From the NCBI GenBank assembly GCA_029207755.1, contig JARCOQ010000003.1, forward strand, positions 99,935,982 through 99,999,981: a DNA stretch of 64,000 nucleotides, read 5' to 3'. How positions within the stretch are numbered: position 1 is the stretch's first letter; every line of letters starts with the position of its first letter. This document shows, piece by piece, positions 12,791-24,500 of the stretch. The notes under the pieces were generated by a model. The model was given only the letters and a program-made list of their open reading frames with translations, searched no databases and was not told the DNA's origin. The position numbers and the translations under genes were made by a program. The stretch is from Chamaea fasciata (Eukaryota > Chordata > Aves > Passeriformes > Sylviidae).

Positions 12791-15700
12791 TTCAAGATCG
12801 TAAAAGTACTTGTAAATGCACTATTTGACCAAAAAACATCTGAAAGCACCCAGCAGGACAATAACTACTTTATCAATTTAGGTGCCAAAACAAAGAACTT
12901 AAAGGTAGTTTCTTGAGAGACCTGTCCAATTAAAAAAATTAAAAAGAAAATTCCAGCTAAAAGGTTTTTCAAAGTGAAAGAAATACTAAAAGTCAAACCA
13001 AAACTGTACCATGTTCTGAATACCATATAGTATTCCTGTTGTGTGTTCAAAGAGATGGAAAAAGGATAATGGAAACAAAGAAAAAAAATAACCCACACCT
13101 GGTACATTTTGGGTGACTAATCATTATGTGTCTAATAAGTACAGGGGAAAATACATGAATATAACTAAGGTCAGAAGCACAAGGCTCCAACAGTAACAAT
13201 CAAAATATTTTTCCAAACAAAACAAATATTTAGATTCAAACATAGTTACGAGGTATTTCTTCTCAGCAATTAAAAAGTTTGGGGGAAAAAACCCACAGGA
13301 CACAGGAGTTTAGAAGGAAGTGCTTAAAACCTAGACTCCAACATTTTTTTTACCATTGGTAAAGTGCTAGCTAGGGCTGAATCTAAGCTGATGCCAGAGA
13401 GGAAATGGGAGGCATTAGGGACTGAGTGCCTAATTTCTGCATTGTGGCACACTGCCACGCTGTGATATTGAAAGGTGGGAACTGGCTAATCATCCACAAC
13501 TAGGCAGTTAAAAGAAAAGGTTATCCAATTTCTGCTGTGGCAACCCAGGAATATCAGAGATTAGAAGGAGGAACAATTTACCTGCCACATTTATCTTTGA
13601 AAATTTTGCATTAACTTTATGGAAATAGAAGCATAATGGAAGTGATTCAAACAATGTTCCCGTCCTCAGCTGGGAAATGGTTGAGAGTGTTGATCGCTGC
13701 CCTTGACACTCTCTGTGAGCCGTAGAAAGATACAGGGAGACACAAAACCTGAGCTAAGCTGTGCAGAGATTCCTCCAGGACATAACATTTCCTCCTCAGC
13801 CTTACAGTCACCAGCATATTCTGTGCATTGAGGAGAAACACATAAAGGAAATTCAGGCTCAAAAGGTTTCTAACAATGAAGAATGGAGGCCAGAAATTCT
13901 CATGTGCTTCTTCATTCCTTTTTTTCCCCTACAAATCTGCTTTATGGATATTGTTGAAGAGACAAGCATTTAATTCGGGGAAGTTACAAAACTTTAATTT
14001 TGCAGCTCAACTTATTTCTTCTTTTCTTGCCTTTTATAGTCTGAGCTGAGTTTAATGAGGTAACTTGTCTGATAGATTATACAGTCCCTCCTCTGTCTGA
14101 CCTGCCAATAACTGGAGAAAATGGGAAGACAGCAAAGGGACTGTATGGAGGAGGAGGCTCCCCAAAGCTATCGAAGCAATATCCTGCATGCAAAGAGCAT
14201 CATACCCAGCCTTCAGTAAGGAGACACAGACCAAGATGCAGAGGGAAAAAAGCTTGGGAAAGAGAATAAAAACTAAATTAGAAGAGGAATATGGAAAAAC
14301 GGAGGGAAGTAGAGGAAATCTGGGGATGGATGAGAGGAAAGAAAATCAAAAAAGAAGAGACTAATGCTGCCAAATAAGGAAATAGTAGTGAAAGAGAAAT
14401 TAGAAAAATATAAAAGTGATTTCAGAAAGTGAGATCAAGATGAGAAAATGAAACACCACCACTACTTACAGAAGGGCATAAAGGAAACTTCCTCTTCAAG
14501 CCCTCTTCCTCCCTAAGGTCAGAACAGGTACCTGATGTCAGCCTTTGGGGAAGGGGTGGTGGCTGCAGCCCTTTGTCCCTGGCACCCACAGCCAGGTTCA
14601 CACTGCTCTGCCTCCCTGCCAGCCTGGCACAGCCACGCTCTCAGCCAGGCACAGGGGTGTCCATAGGGCTCCTCAGTCCTGCCCAAACACTCCAGTGGGA
14701 ACCCTTCAAATTACTTCCAGAGATAGCAGCTCAACACTTCTCATGCATTGTCTTCCACTTTCTCACATCTTCAACTTAAAAGTGCACTGTGGCTGAGATA
14801 AAGGAAGATAACTCTGTGTGGATTGTGAGCTAAGGTATTATCAGGTTTCAGCATCATAAACGCAAATGAGAAAAAGGAACCTATAGGAATATACCTGTCA
14901 AAGATTACGGGAATTAACTTGAGACAAATCACGTGCTTCTGTCTGTGACTGACCTTGGATTTTTACTTTCAGAAGGATACCCTTCTGTTTAATCTCCTCA
15001 AGACATATTAAGCTAAAAACATTTAAAATACCTAAACCACAAATTTAGAGTGCTCCATCACACTGGAAAAATAGATACTGCTCTTTATAGGTGGCAAGAA
15101 ATTCACCTCAACCAGCTACATATTGCTGTAAGGGGTGGGTTTATTTGATTGTTTGTTTGAACTTAAATGGCATTAATTTGTTACTGACTGTCAACAGACA
15201 GTCAATTAAAAAGAAACACAAGGAGAGAAGAGCGAGCAGGTGCTTCAGGAAAAAAGTGCTTCAACAAAGCAGTAAAAGTGAGCAACAAAGAAGAGGGCTG
15301 CTTTGAGAATGAGAAATATATCCTGACTTCACAGGGCTGCATTGCAGTGGAAGAATAGACTTACTGAGCTATGAGGGTGAGTTTGTATGTCACAATGTAC
15401 TTGATTTATTTATACAAATATAAGGCTACAAAAGACTGTGTGCAAAGGTTAACCAGCTCATTTTAGAGTCTCTTTTTCCCAGCAGTTCTACAGGAGCCCA
15501 ACCTTAAAAAATCATTCTCAGCTGTTGATGCATCTTAGACACAGCCAGGCTGCAGGAGCTGCAATGACCAGGGAGGGAGCAGAAGTCTCTGCTCTGCACG
15601 CCCCCTCCAAAGGGACCACAGCTCTCTCTCTTCTGCCAAAGGTGCTGTGCAGGATCTGCCAGGGAGTGCTGCTCCACACTCTGAGAGCACCTGTGCAGCT

Positions 15701-16432
15701 GGTCTTGCACAAATGTTGTCTTCTACAAATGAACCTCTACACCCAAAGCCACGACATCACAATGGGCTGCTCTGAAACTAATTTAGGGCAAGCAACCACA
15801 CAAGCACAATTCCTGCTCTGGCAGGGCTCCCACACTTGGTGTGGGCATACTCTACCATTCTGTGATGTACCAAGAGACCTTACAGCTGTACAGGTCCCAG
15901 CATGTGAGTCCTGTAATCTGGCCACCGTAGAGTTAGAAGCATACAATCACAGGGAAGGCTGTCCAACTTTAGCTCAAGGTAGAGAAAAACAAAAGTAGTA
16001 CACCTAATTTCGAGGTTAGTTCTTCAAATCAGGGGCTCTCAGGCCTGTACATTTGAGTGGCACTTTACACAGAGTGGCCTTCAGGCCAGCAGCCACAGCT
16101 TCAAGCTTATGCAACACAAATGCTTATTAATAACTGTATCAGTTTTTCATCTCAATCTCTAAAACAGGTTGCACCTCCTCCCACCCCCAGCCCAATCAAT
16201 CAAAAGCCCTTAAAATAAATCTTCTCATTCATGACTACAATCAAGTCACAGAGAGAAAATAAGAGTAGGTATTTGCTATCACACAAAATTAGGTTATCAT
16301 CCCAAATTATTCTAGAATGTAAAAGGTGCAGTTTTTGTCTATGCTCCTCTCAGTCTTGGTGCTAGTTCTTTCTCCGACCTTGCTTCTTACTCCTTCACTG
16401 GTGAATGCCATTTTGAGTTCAATACAGCCTAT
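12791..16432. other. Unique non-coding sequence
   Basis: The part at 14540-14700 and 15500-15980 is more GC-rich. It carries a plus-strand frame of 157 codons (15525-15998), rich in Cys, His and Ser, with no recognised domain. It is opposed by frames on the other strand and looks like a chance frame. No repeat family was recognised. Confidence 0.45.
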
Positions 16433-16500
16433 CCTGGGAGGCCCTCTCCCGTTGTGCTCACAGACCCTGTGTGAGCACAAGGGACAGAGGCTGTCCCAGG
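16433..16500. ncRNA. Candidate 68-base stem-loop (miRNA-precursor-like or small palindrome)
   Basis: An 11-bp perfect inner stem (TTGTGCTCACA at 16452-16462 with TGTGAGCACAA at 16470-16480) closes a 7-base loop. It is extended by CCC/GGG, TCT/AGA and GCC/GGC pairs with small bulges. A 7-bp outer stem follows, CCTGGGA at 16433-16439 with TCCCAGG at 16494-16500. About 27 of roughly 31 arm positions pair. This is the size and shape of a short pre-miRNA, but it matches no miRNA I recall. A relic of a palindromic element or a chance palindrome remains possible. Confidence 0.3.
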
Positions 16501-17365
16501 CACTGCCTGTAAAGCGAAATTTAGCCACAGGCTGTGGATAACACAATGGCACATCCCTGTACCTACACTGCTGTTTGCATAACAGATATTTATTGTCATA
16601 CATTTGAAAAGCACTATTAAGTACTTTCATTTCATCCAGGAAGCACAGAAGTGTCTCCAACACAGAAGACAAATTTCAGATAATATTTTGTAACTGAGCA
16701 AGTCATTAGTTGGGAAATTGAAAATCACTGGCATGCTCTGAGTCACCACTGAATTCCAAACACAGCTTCTATTGCATTGGTGACACTGATGGCAAAGATA
16801 TAATAGCAGTTTGTAAAGTATGCATTCAAAAATGCCATAATGTCTTTTCATAGGTAATTGCATCACAGGAAGAAAACACTGCAAGTGAAAAATTAGTAAC
16901 ATTGCAATGAAACTGTTGGAGGATCTGCACATCCCTTGGCAGACAGAATGCAAAATCTATAGATGTAGCACAATTATTTTAACATTTCTAAGACCAGTAA
17001 ATACCAGACAGAAGCATAATCACTATAATTGGAAAGAAGGTTCTGTTAGAAAGTCAAGTATTTAAGAGTTCCTACATAAATCACCACAGTTTTTCAGTGG
17101 TAATCCACCACACATCTGAATATAGGCATTATTATTTACAGCCATTTATCTGGAGGTTCACCTGGGGAGTAGCCAGGGCTAGGATGAGTTCACAGGCCTA
17201 GAAGGAAGATCATGTATATTCCAACAGGAAGAATAGAGAGACCTAAACTACCTCTGCAAGAGATCTTTGATGTGACTACATGTGACTAAAAGGATCATGG
17301 TATGATTCTCTGGACGCTTAACTGATCGACTAACGTGACCCACTTTTGTAGATAAGCATTGACAT
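16501..17365. other. Unique non-coding sequence
   Basis: Nothing was recognised between the hairpin and the LTR insertion. Minus-strand frames of 108-121 codons here have no further support. Confidence 0.5.
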
Positions 17366-17371
17366 TTGCAG
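17366..17371. repeat. Left target-site duplication of the solo LTR
   Basis: TTGCAG here is repeated exactly at 18085-18090 on the other side of the LTR. A 6-bp duplication is typical of ERVK-type (class II) and alpharetroviral integrases. Confidence 0.85.
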
Positions 17372-17420
17372 TGTCGGAGTCCAGGGCATTCCTCTGGGTG
17401 CCCTGGGAGGCCACAGACCT

Positions 17421-17504
17421 CGGTAGGGAGGTTTGGGATCTGAGCAAGAGGGTTTGAGATCTGTACAGGGGGGTTTGGAAGATGTACAGGGGGGTTGTAG
17501 ACCC
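17421..17504 (+). repeat. Four 21-bp tandem units in the LTR U3 region
   Basis: The units at 17421-17441, 17442-17462, 17463-17483 and 17484-17504 share the core GGGTTTG.GAT followed by GTACAGG-type spacers. Tandem U3 repeats in retroviral LTRs often act as enhancers; that role is inferred here. Being 21 bp long, they also produce a periodic but meaningless open frame on the minus strand. Confidence 0.8.
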
Positions 17505-17849
17505 TGGCACAGAGCCCAGGAGGACACTGCCTTTGACTTCAGTCCATGGGAATGGCCTCCAACATTGAGGGAAGAATTGCAAACCAGAAAGATGTGAAAA
17601 AAGTAGTTTAGTTTAGTATAAAATGAAAAATTATGTAGTTTTGAGTTTTTAGAATATAGGTATATGGGGGACAAGATGGAGGATTTAGGGTGTTGCCCTT
17701 AGTTCTTCCTTCTTCTCCCCTGGCCTCCATCTTCTGGTGATGGTGGCACAAAGTAGTTTAAGGAGATTGGATTAGAATAAAGTTGACCCTTTTAGTATAG
17801 GTGATAGGTATTGGAATATAAGTGTAAACAGGTGATACGTAACTTTCTG

Positions 17850-17856
17850 TATAAAG
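17850..17856 (+). promoter_or_regulatory. TATA-type box of the solo LTR
   Basis: TATAAAG sits in GC-richer flanking sequence about two thirds along the LTR, where a U3/R boundary promoter is expected. Whether it still drives transcription cannot be told from sequence. Confidence 0.5.
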
Positions 17857-18084
17857 GGACTGCGGCATCCCACTGTGGGGGGAGTCGTCTCATGTCCTAG
17901 CTGCTGTTCAGATCTCAGCTGGGCACGGAGAACATTTTAAGATATGAAATAACAAACAACATAAAATATCAAGAAAACTAGACCTTGAAGACTCCACTTC
18001 TTTCTTGCGACCTGGCTCGGGGCTTTCCGAGGGGAAAAAGACTTTTTACCACCTTAATCTCATGTGAGGAGACCAAACCCAACA

Positions 18085-18090
18085 TTGCAG
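18085..18090. repeat. Right target-site duplication of the solo LTR
   Basis: This TTGCAG is identical to 17366-17371. Confidence 0.85.
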
Positions 18091-19210
18091 AAGGGGGAAA
18101 CAAGAAGCAGATTTTTTTTTAAGAATCATTTTTCTAAGCTTGCAAATTTAATTTTAAAATATAATAATAAATATCTGTCTTTAAAAGAAGAGAAGGGGCA
18201 AGTGATAGGGGAAAAAACAGAAAACTGAACAATGTTCTTTCATCTAATCATTCACTGGAATATTTTAAGGTTCCTCATCAGCTGATTGGTTAAAATAAGT
18301 TTAATACAGGCACAATGTAGAGTCAAAAATTTTTTACATATTATACATTCCCCAAGAGTCACTCCATTCATTCCCAGAAGGAGATTTAACTAAAAGAAAA
18401 CAGCAGAATTCTTAGAATTCATGTCAGAGGAATATATAGATATTCCTCCAAATGATCTTCTTTTGCTGTCTTTGCCGTAAGAAATGTGACATTTTTGATC
18501 TTTGAGACTTAGAAGTTATCAGCAATTACAATTCTCCTTGTGTTGTCTGAAGGAGGTGAAATAAAGGGCAGGAATTAAAACCTGATAGACTAATTAAAAT
18601 GTTTCCAGAACCATGCTCAGAGAGATAAGTTCCTCACAGAAAAAAATAAAATTAATCTTTAATGCTATTACATTTCCATCCTTCTTTTTTGAATACACTA
18701 TTCAATCCATTAATATTTCCACTGAAACCTTTCATTGAAATAAGCATAGTTCACTAGAGCTACACTTGAAGAGTCTGTGAATACAACACCAGACAATAAG
18801 CCTCACACAATTTTATCTTCATAGTTCCACAAAAGATAATAATGATGTCTAATGGTTTCATCACCTCTTCACCAACTAATTATTTTATTTGTACAGCTGG
18901 AAAGTACACAATAGGAACCATGCTCACAGAGGAAATGAAAAATGAAAAGTGGACAGAAAGAAGTAGAAGGAAAAAATACTTGTTGAAATTCTACATATTG
19001 CTAACATCAACTTTGGGAGTAAGATATAAGAAAAATAGACCTGTACCATTCAGAGAAGCTCCTCAAAAAGGTGGGATGTGGTGTCACATGTAAGGCATAA
19101 GGCAGGTTGCTTGCCCCATTAAGGACATAAAATTAGAGAGGATGTGGTGATTTGGCATGAAAAACAGGTGAGGCTAAAAATATGAACCTTCCAGGTATTT
19201 CCTGACATGT
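18091..19210. other. Unique AT-rich non-coding sequence
   Basis: It contains a T9 run near 18112 and a perfect 9-bp hairpin at 18427-18448 (GAGGAATAT, loop ATAG, ATATTCCTC). No gene was recognised. Confidence 0.5.
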
Positions 19211-19515
19211 ACCAGCAGCTTGTACTTGTGCTTGGGATTGCCCCAACACAGGTGCAGCACCTTTCACCTGGGTTTTTTTGAGCTTCATAAGATTTGCACA
19301 GGGCCACCTCTGAGGCCTGCCCAGGTACCTCTGGATGGCATTCTTTCTGTCCAGTGTGTGACTGCACCTCACAGCTTAGTGTTGTTGGCAGACTTGCTCA
19401 GTGTGCCCTCTACCCCACTGTGTTGCTGACAAGGATGTCAGACAGTGCTGGCCCTGGCACCGAGCCCTGTGGAACAGCACCACTGCAGACACTCGCCTGC
19501 CGGGGTGTCCATCCC
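19211..19515 (-). mobile_element. CR1 LINE fragment, antisense, 3'-region piece
   Basis: The plus strand reads as the reverse complement of the late part of an avian chicken-repeat-1 (CR1) LINE. Recognisable blocks are TGTGCTTGGGATTGCCCC (19228), CCTCTGGATGGCATTCTTTC (19328), CACAGCTTAGTGTTGTTGGC (19370), and CCGAGCCCTGTGGAACAGCA (19461). CR1 encodes a non-LTR reverse transcriptase; this piece is far too short and too mutated to code. It lacks the 3' terminal octamer repeats, so it is an internal fragment. The open frames in it are relics or shadows. Confidence 0.85.
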
Positions 19516-20775
19516 TACTGTGACATTCCTGCCCCACAGACAACCTCTCCACAGGTTCTTGGGAGGGCTGCTCCCTTCTCTGACTCAAGTAAGGCTATTT
19601 CCAGTCTCCATTTATAACTTAACAAAATTTATTTCACTGCCCTCTGCAAGTGTATCTATGAGAGGAAAAGGTGTATGTACAACCCAGAGTCTCATTTTCA
19701 GGCTTGTGTCTTGGTGACTGTTAGCACTTCCCGCATCTGGGAGCTATGGTGAAACTGGAAGTACTCGGGGAAAAGCCATGGTTTTGTACTCTGTATCTGC
19801 ACACCCCAGCCTGGTGCCCTGTGCCTGCCAGCCCTGTATCTTTCTGCTGCATTATGATAAGGTCCTGAGGCAGAGCGACCATGCTTCTCTCTTAAATGGG
19901 GATTTAATTCCTTTAGCAATGGTCAGGTTTCACACATGCCCTTAGAGTTCAGCACTGTCTCAGTCTCATTGCATATAAAATGGAAAAAAACCCAAATGTT
20001 TTTCAGCTCGCATAGTTGGATTCTTTACTGTTGATGAGGTCTCAAGTAATGTATGCACTCTAAATAGTCTGTAAAACTGCCTAGAAAGATTCTCAGATAG
20101 GAGAGAGGATTGGCATGATCAAGAGAGACACCTAGACTCACAGTCTGAGAGATGTCTGTCCAAAATAATGGCTTAAAAAGTGCATATTAAAGCATTAACT
20201 GTGCACCTTAGAAGCGTTATCTTTTGCATTACATTGGACCTATTTCCACTGCTGCAAGAGGCTGTTTCTTTCAGATAAAAGCAGTATAGTAAATGTCAGG
20301 ATCAGTGGCGCTGGGCTGATTGGGGGAGATGCTGTTCTGTAATCTAGAGAGTTCCACACTTTCTCTCCATCCAGATTTCTAAAACTGTCTTTCTTCAGAG
20401 AGTTTCTATACTATATTTTAGAATGAGAGCCCCAGAGGGCACCGTTCAGCCAATACAAAATTCCATCAAATCACTTGGGGTAAAACCTTCTGTTGACTTT
20501 CCTGACATCTCATTTTATTTTGCAATCTATTTTTTTGATAGAAACAGATGAATAAAGGTTTGCTTAAACTTGTTTCCTTGAAATGGTGGAGTTTTTTACA
20601 GGGATTATATCTCTTCTATTTTTAAAGGTCAACGTTTATACTGTACAGCTATTTGCAGCTGCAATAGAGCCTGAAACCAGTAAATAAACAAGATTTCCCT
20701 AACCTGTTGTGGTTCCAATGAACACAGAGAGAAATAATATTTCACACAAATGAAAAATTTGGCCAATAGACCTTA
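19516..20775. other. Unique non-coding sequence
   Basis: Nothing was recognised. The first 100 bases may be a more diverged continuation of the CR1 piece. Confidence 0.45.
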
Positions 20776-20780
20776 GATGT
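20776..20780. repeat. Left target-site duplication of the second solo LTR
   Basis: GATGT is repeated exactly at 21520-21524. A 5-bp duplication is typical of ERVL-type (class III) elements. Confidence 0.8.
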
Positions 20781-21519
20781 TGTCTTGGATTTTGTAACCA
20801 AAAGAAAAAAAAAAATATTCTATTCCATGTGATGAAACCCACTTGGGGAGGAGTCTTTTCTTTATCAGTTGTAACTCCAGAAGGGAGGGTGCAACCGCCT
20901 TTCTGATAAGAATCCAGCTGTTAAAACCAAGTGGGGCATTGTTTCTCATATCTGCTCACCCTCCCATTCCCTCTGTGGGGATATTTTTTGTTAATGGGCC
21001 ATTAAAGCTCACCAGTGACATTACAGATTACATCATCCCATTGTGAGATGCTCTACCCAGGGAGGAGGAGCCAAACCATTTCCATCTAGATAAAAGGAGC
21101 CACAACTGTCACCAGACATCCAGTGTTCCCATGGGACTCCCTAAGGAAGACTGGACCCATCTTTGGACCCTTGGTTCCACAAGGACCATCTCTGCTTCCA
21201 ACAGGACCACATCTGCCACTCCAGGAGGGCTTACTTTGGACTGTTTCCAACACCCTGACCAACAGGGTGTCAAGTTGTATTTCTGACTCTTTTGGAGTTT
21301 TCTAGGATTTCTTGTTTGTTTGCTTGCTTATTCTTCTGTACTACATTTGTATTTTTTTATATCCCTAGTAAAGAACTGCTATACCTATTCCCAAAATCTT
21401 TGCCTGACAGCCTTTTAATTGCAAATTTATAATAATTTGGAAAGGGGGAGGGGGGGGCTTACATTCCAAGAGAGACTCCAAACTTCCCTGGCAGACACCT
21501 GTCTTTCTAAACCAAGACA
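20781..21519 (+). mobile_element. Solo LTR, 739 bp, 5-bp target duplication
   Basis: The element starts TGTCTTGG and ends CCAAGACA, an 8-bp perfect terminal inverted repeat. It is flanked by GATGT on both sides. It matches a passerine LTR family that I recall from blocks such as CCATTGTGAGATGCTCTACC (21040), GGGAGGAGGAGCC (21060), TTCCATCTAGATAAAAGGAG (21080), CAGGGTGTCAAGTTGTATTT (21262), CTAGTAAAGAACTGCTAT (21366) and TTATAATAATTTGGAAAGG (21427). GATAAAAGG at 21089-21097 is the likely TATA-type promoter, and AGTAAA near 21368 may be the polyadenylation signal, which gives plus orientation. No internal retroviral genes adjoin, so it is a solo LTR. It lacks obvious frameshifting debris, which suggests a fairly recent insertion; the exact family name was not determined. 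Confidence 0.87.
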
Positions 21520-21524
21520 GATGT
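21520..21524. repeat. Right target-site duplication of the second solo LTR
   Basis: This GATGT is identical to 20776-20780. Confidence 0.8.
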
Positions 21525-24500
21525 GCGTATTTTACACAGTTGAGTTGTGCATGCAATTTGGATTATGTGAACAAGAAGCCACAGGAACTGGTGAGGAGAA
21601 TGTCATCTGCCTCCCTGTCACCTAATCATGGTTCCTGGGTTTACCACAAGCTTTAGTATAAGGGAGGTAAGGCTTCTTCAGGCACTTCTGCTGACCCTTG
21701 GTAAAACCCTGGCCAGCCCTGCATCACCCTGGACCCCCAGCTCCCCTCACCTGAGGAGCAGCCTGCCCTTCCTACTCCAAAACAGCCAGAAACAGGGAAA
21801 ACTTTCACCTCCAGGAATCTGTTCATCACACCTATTTGCTGGATGTTACTCCACTTTCCACCGTTTCCCCCCGACATTTATCTGAAATCCATTAATCCAG
21901 GAGTCTCAAAGGCATTAACTCCTTGCAGTCTTTCTCCTTTAGAGCTGTAGAGGTTTTCTTTCAAATATAGTTGAGGCAAGTACAGGTGACTTCTCTCCCT
22001 GAACCTTGCAATCCCGGACATAAGACTGAGACAATTAAACCAAAAATTTTTTAAAAAAGAGAAAATAGGTCAAAATAAATCAAAATTATGGTCTGCCAGG
22101 CTGCAGATCCACTCTGAGAGGTGTTGGATGCCTCAGGTGCTTTTACCTCAGATTCACCCACAGCGCTGTAGCAAACGTGTTTTAGCTTCTACAGCTTTTT
22201 GCAATACAGAACTATGTCTGCTTGTTTATTCCCCAGCAGTCTTCTGGGGGTTTTAAAGGACTTTGTAAACATTAATGAAGCAAGTGATGATAAGCAGCAA
22301 TAACCCACTTGTAGGGTACTGGATTTTAACATCCAGGCCCTAAAGTACCAATTTAGCCAGTAAAATTTTTAAACAATAAAAATATTTCAAATAGAATAGC
22401 TTTACTTGAGAATGTTTGTCCCCAGGGTCCACAAACACTCTTGGGATTTTGTATCTTTTAAAACATCTCCTATCCTATATTCTTGTACAGCTATGTCTTG
22501 ATTTATTCCCTTTCCCATGCATGCATACTTAGAAATATTTTTAAGTAAGGATACAATGGGAAAAACTCATCACAGCATTGTTGTGGCCATGTACAAATTC
22601 ATAAAATGACAGAGCCTAAAGGAAGTTTACTTTTCACTGCCATTAGACAGAAGATACTGATATAATTTATGGGTAAAATAACTTCCAAAGAAATTATCAA
22701 TTTGCTATATATATTGGTAATTACCTTTAGATCATTTTATCAATTTCAGTTCACTTGTTGGACCATCTCCAATGTTCCTCCTTGCAGAACTATGGTGCTT
22801 GCAGGAAAAAGCTGTTATGGGGCAATGCAGGGTTTTGCTCTAATATTTACTAAGGAAATACACAAAAAGGGAGTTTTTAACAGGCACTGAGCAACTTCTG
22901 ATGCACTATATTTATTTTCTGGATTATATTAGACAGTGGCACCATATGGGGGACACCCCGAAATTATTAACTGCAGCCATAAAGGCAAGGGAATCAGAGC
23001 AAACTGCAGTTTTACAAAATAGGCTGAACAGTCTCTAGGTACTCTGAACACACTTCAAAATGTAAATGCCAATGAATGCTTCCAATTTCCCTGCTAAGCC
23101 CCAGAGACTACTCGAGCAGTGAGGGGCCAGTCTCTCAGCTCAGCAGGATTCTCAGCAGAAAATGAGAGTGGGGCCACAGGTTCCACCTGAGCAGCACTGC
23201 TGAGCCACTCATCTGCCTGTCAAATGCCCCTCACCTTGGCCCACCAGGGAATGACCTTTTGGGAAGAAAGTACAAGTTGTGTGAGAGATCTTCCACCTCA
23301 AACAGCACCTGGGTCTTGCATTTCTGCAGGGAGAGCTTAGTGCCATGACTGAGGGGCTACTTGTCTTTTTTTTCAGTGCCTGTTTGGCCTCAGAATGACA
23401 TTTTAAGCCACAACTTCTCTTTCAGACACTCTACAGGGCCAATTCACGTGACTCAGATCAGAAATATTTACTGATCATGCCATCTCCATATTTGACACAA
23501 TTCATGAGAAAGAAGCTCACACCAGTTCCTTGTTCTTGGCAATGCTGATGTGATATCCCAAATGTTCTAGCATCATCTGCCTCAGGTGACCAAGCAAATG
23601 TGGAGGTAACACTGCGGCTGGGTTTCCCCAAACCCACTCCCCCAGTTACTTGGGAGGTGCTCACCCCACAGGCAGGCGGCCTCAGCCTGTTTAATAGGAG
23701 GAATAATGGTGTCATGGTTGAAGACATTATTTTATGAGTAGACATGAGCATCTGAGGATGCTTGAGGGGATAATAATTTAAGACCTGATATAATGCATGT
23801 AATTACATACATGTGAATCATATTACACCATCACCTAACTAAATGCAAATTATATCCTTGGGATAAAATATGTATTTATGTAGTTAACTAAAATAAAGGC
23901 AGTCACAGTGAAACATTGAAAGAATAAAATTTACCCTTCCAATTTATGTCTTGAGAGAATAAAATTTACCCATCATACAATTTAAATATAACCCTCAACA
24001 TCAAGCTTCTTTCTTCAAAGATTCACTGTGATATTTCTGAGACAGGGTCTCATATCTCAGTAGAGTTAGTGTTCAATGTCATTCCTAAATAAAAGCATTG
24101 CCATACAGTGTGCAAAATCATTCTTGTGAAATCTTTGCAACACTGTCCCCCTTCAAGGAACTGATCCCCTTGAAACCTTGGTCTTCAGCTTATGTGTTTC
24201 CAGTCTTTGGGCTGGACTACTGCCCTCTTCATTGGGAACAGCTTTTTCTTGCTGTCTGATGCAGTGTGACAGCTTCAAAAGTTTTATCTTATATGTGCTT
24301 TAAAACTACTAAATTAGGATTAGCCAAAACACGGTAGAAGTTTCTGACTTCAGAAGCTGGAGACATTTGGAGAGCATTTGCAAGCTGGACATGGCAGCTG
24401 CTACTGCAGTTCAAATCTAATTCAGAAGGTCTAAAAAAGGAATATCTTCAACTTTGTGAGGTAGTGTGTGAAAATTAATATTATAAGAAATTGTATAATC

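Larger units (their letters stand above)
17372..18084 (+). mobile_element. Solo LTR, class II (ERVK-like), 713 bp
   Basis: This is a complete long terminal repeat left after recombination between the two LTRs of an endogenous retrovirus. It starts TGTCGG and ends CCAACA, an imperfect terminal inverted repeat with the canonical TG...CA. It is flanked on both sides by the 6-bp duplication TTGCAG. A TATA-type box (TATAAAG, 17850-17856) in plus orientation sets the likely promoter direction, and a second AT-rich TATA-like word lies near 17618. Four 21-bp tandem units occupy 17421-17504 in the U3 part. No clear AATAAA follows; ATAAAA near 17961 is the nearest candidate. No internal retroviral sequence and no primer-binding site follow, because the target duplication comes directly after the end. 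Confidence 0.88.

Noticed and set aside
15525..15998. 157-codon plus-strand open frame
   Set aside because: GC-rich local composition, opposing frames on the minus strand, no domain, signal peptide or splice support.
17295..17674. Minus-strand frames with repeated Pro/Leu/Ser peptides
   Set aside because: The periodicity comes from the 21-bp tandem units inside the solo LTR; the frames run antisense to the LTR.
19119..19617. Several frames over the CR1 fragment as genes
   Set aside because: The sequence is a non-coding, mutated part of a CR1 LINE; the frames do not match its reverse transcriptase.
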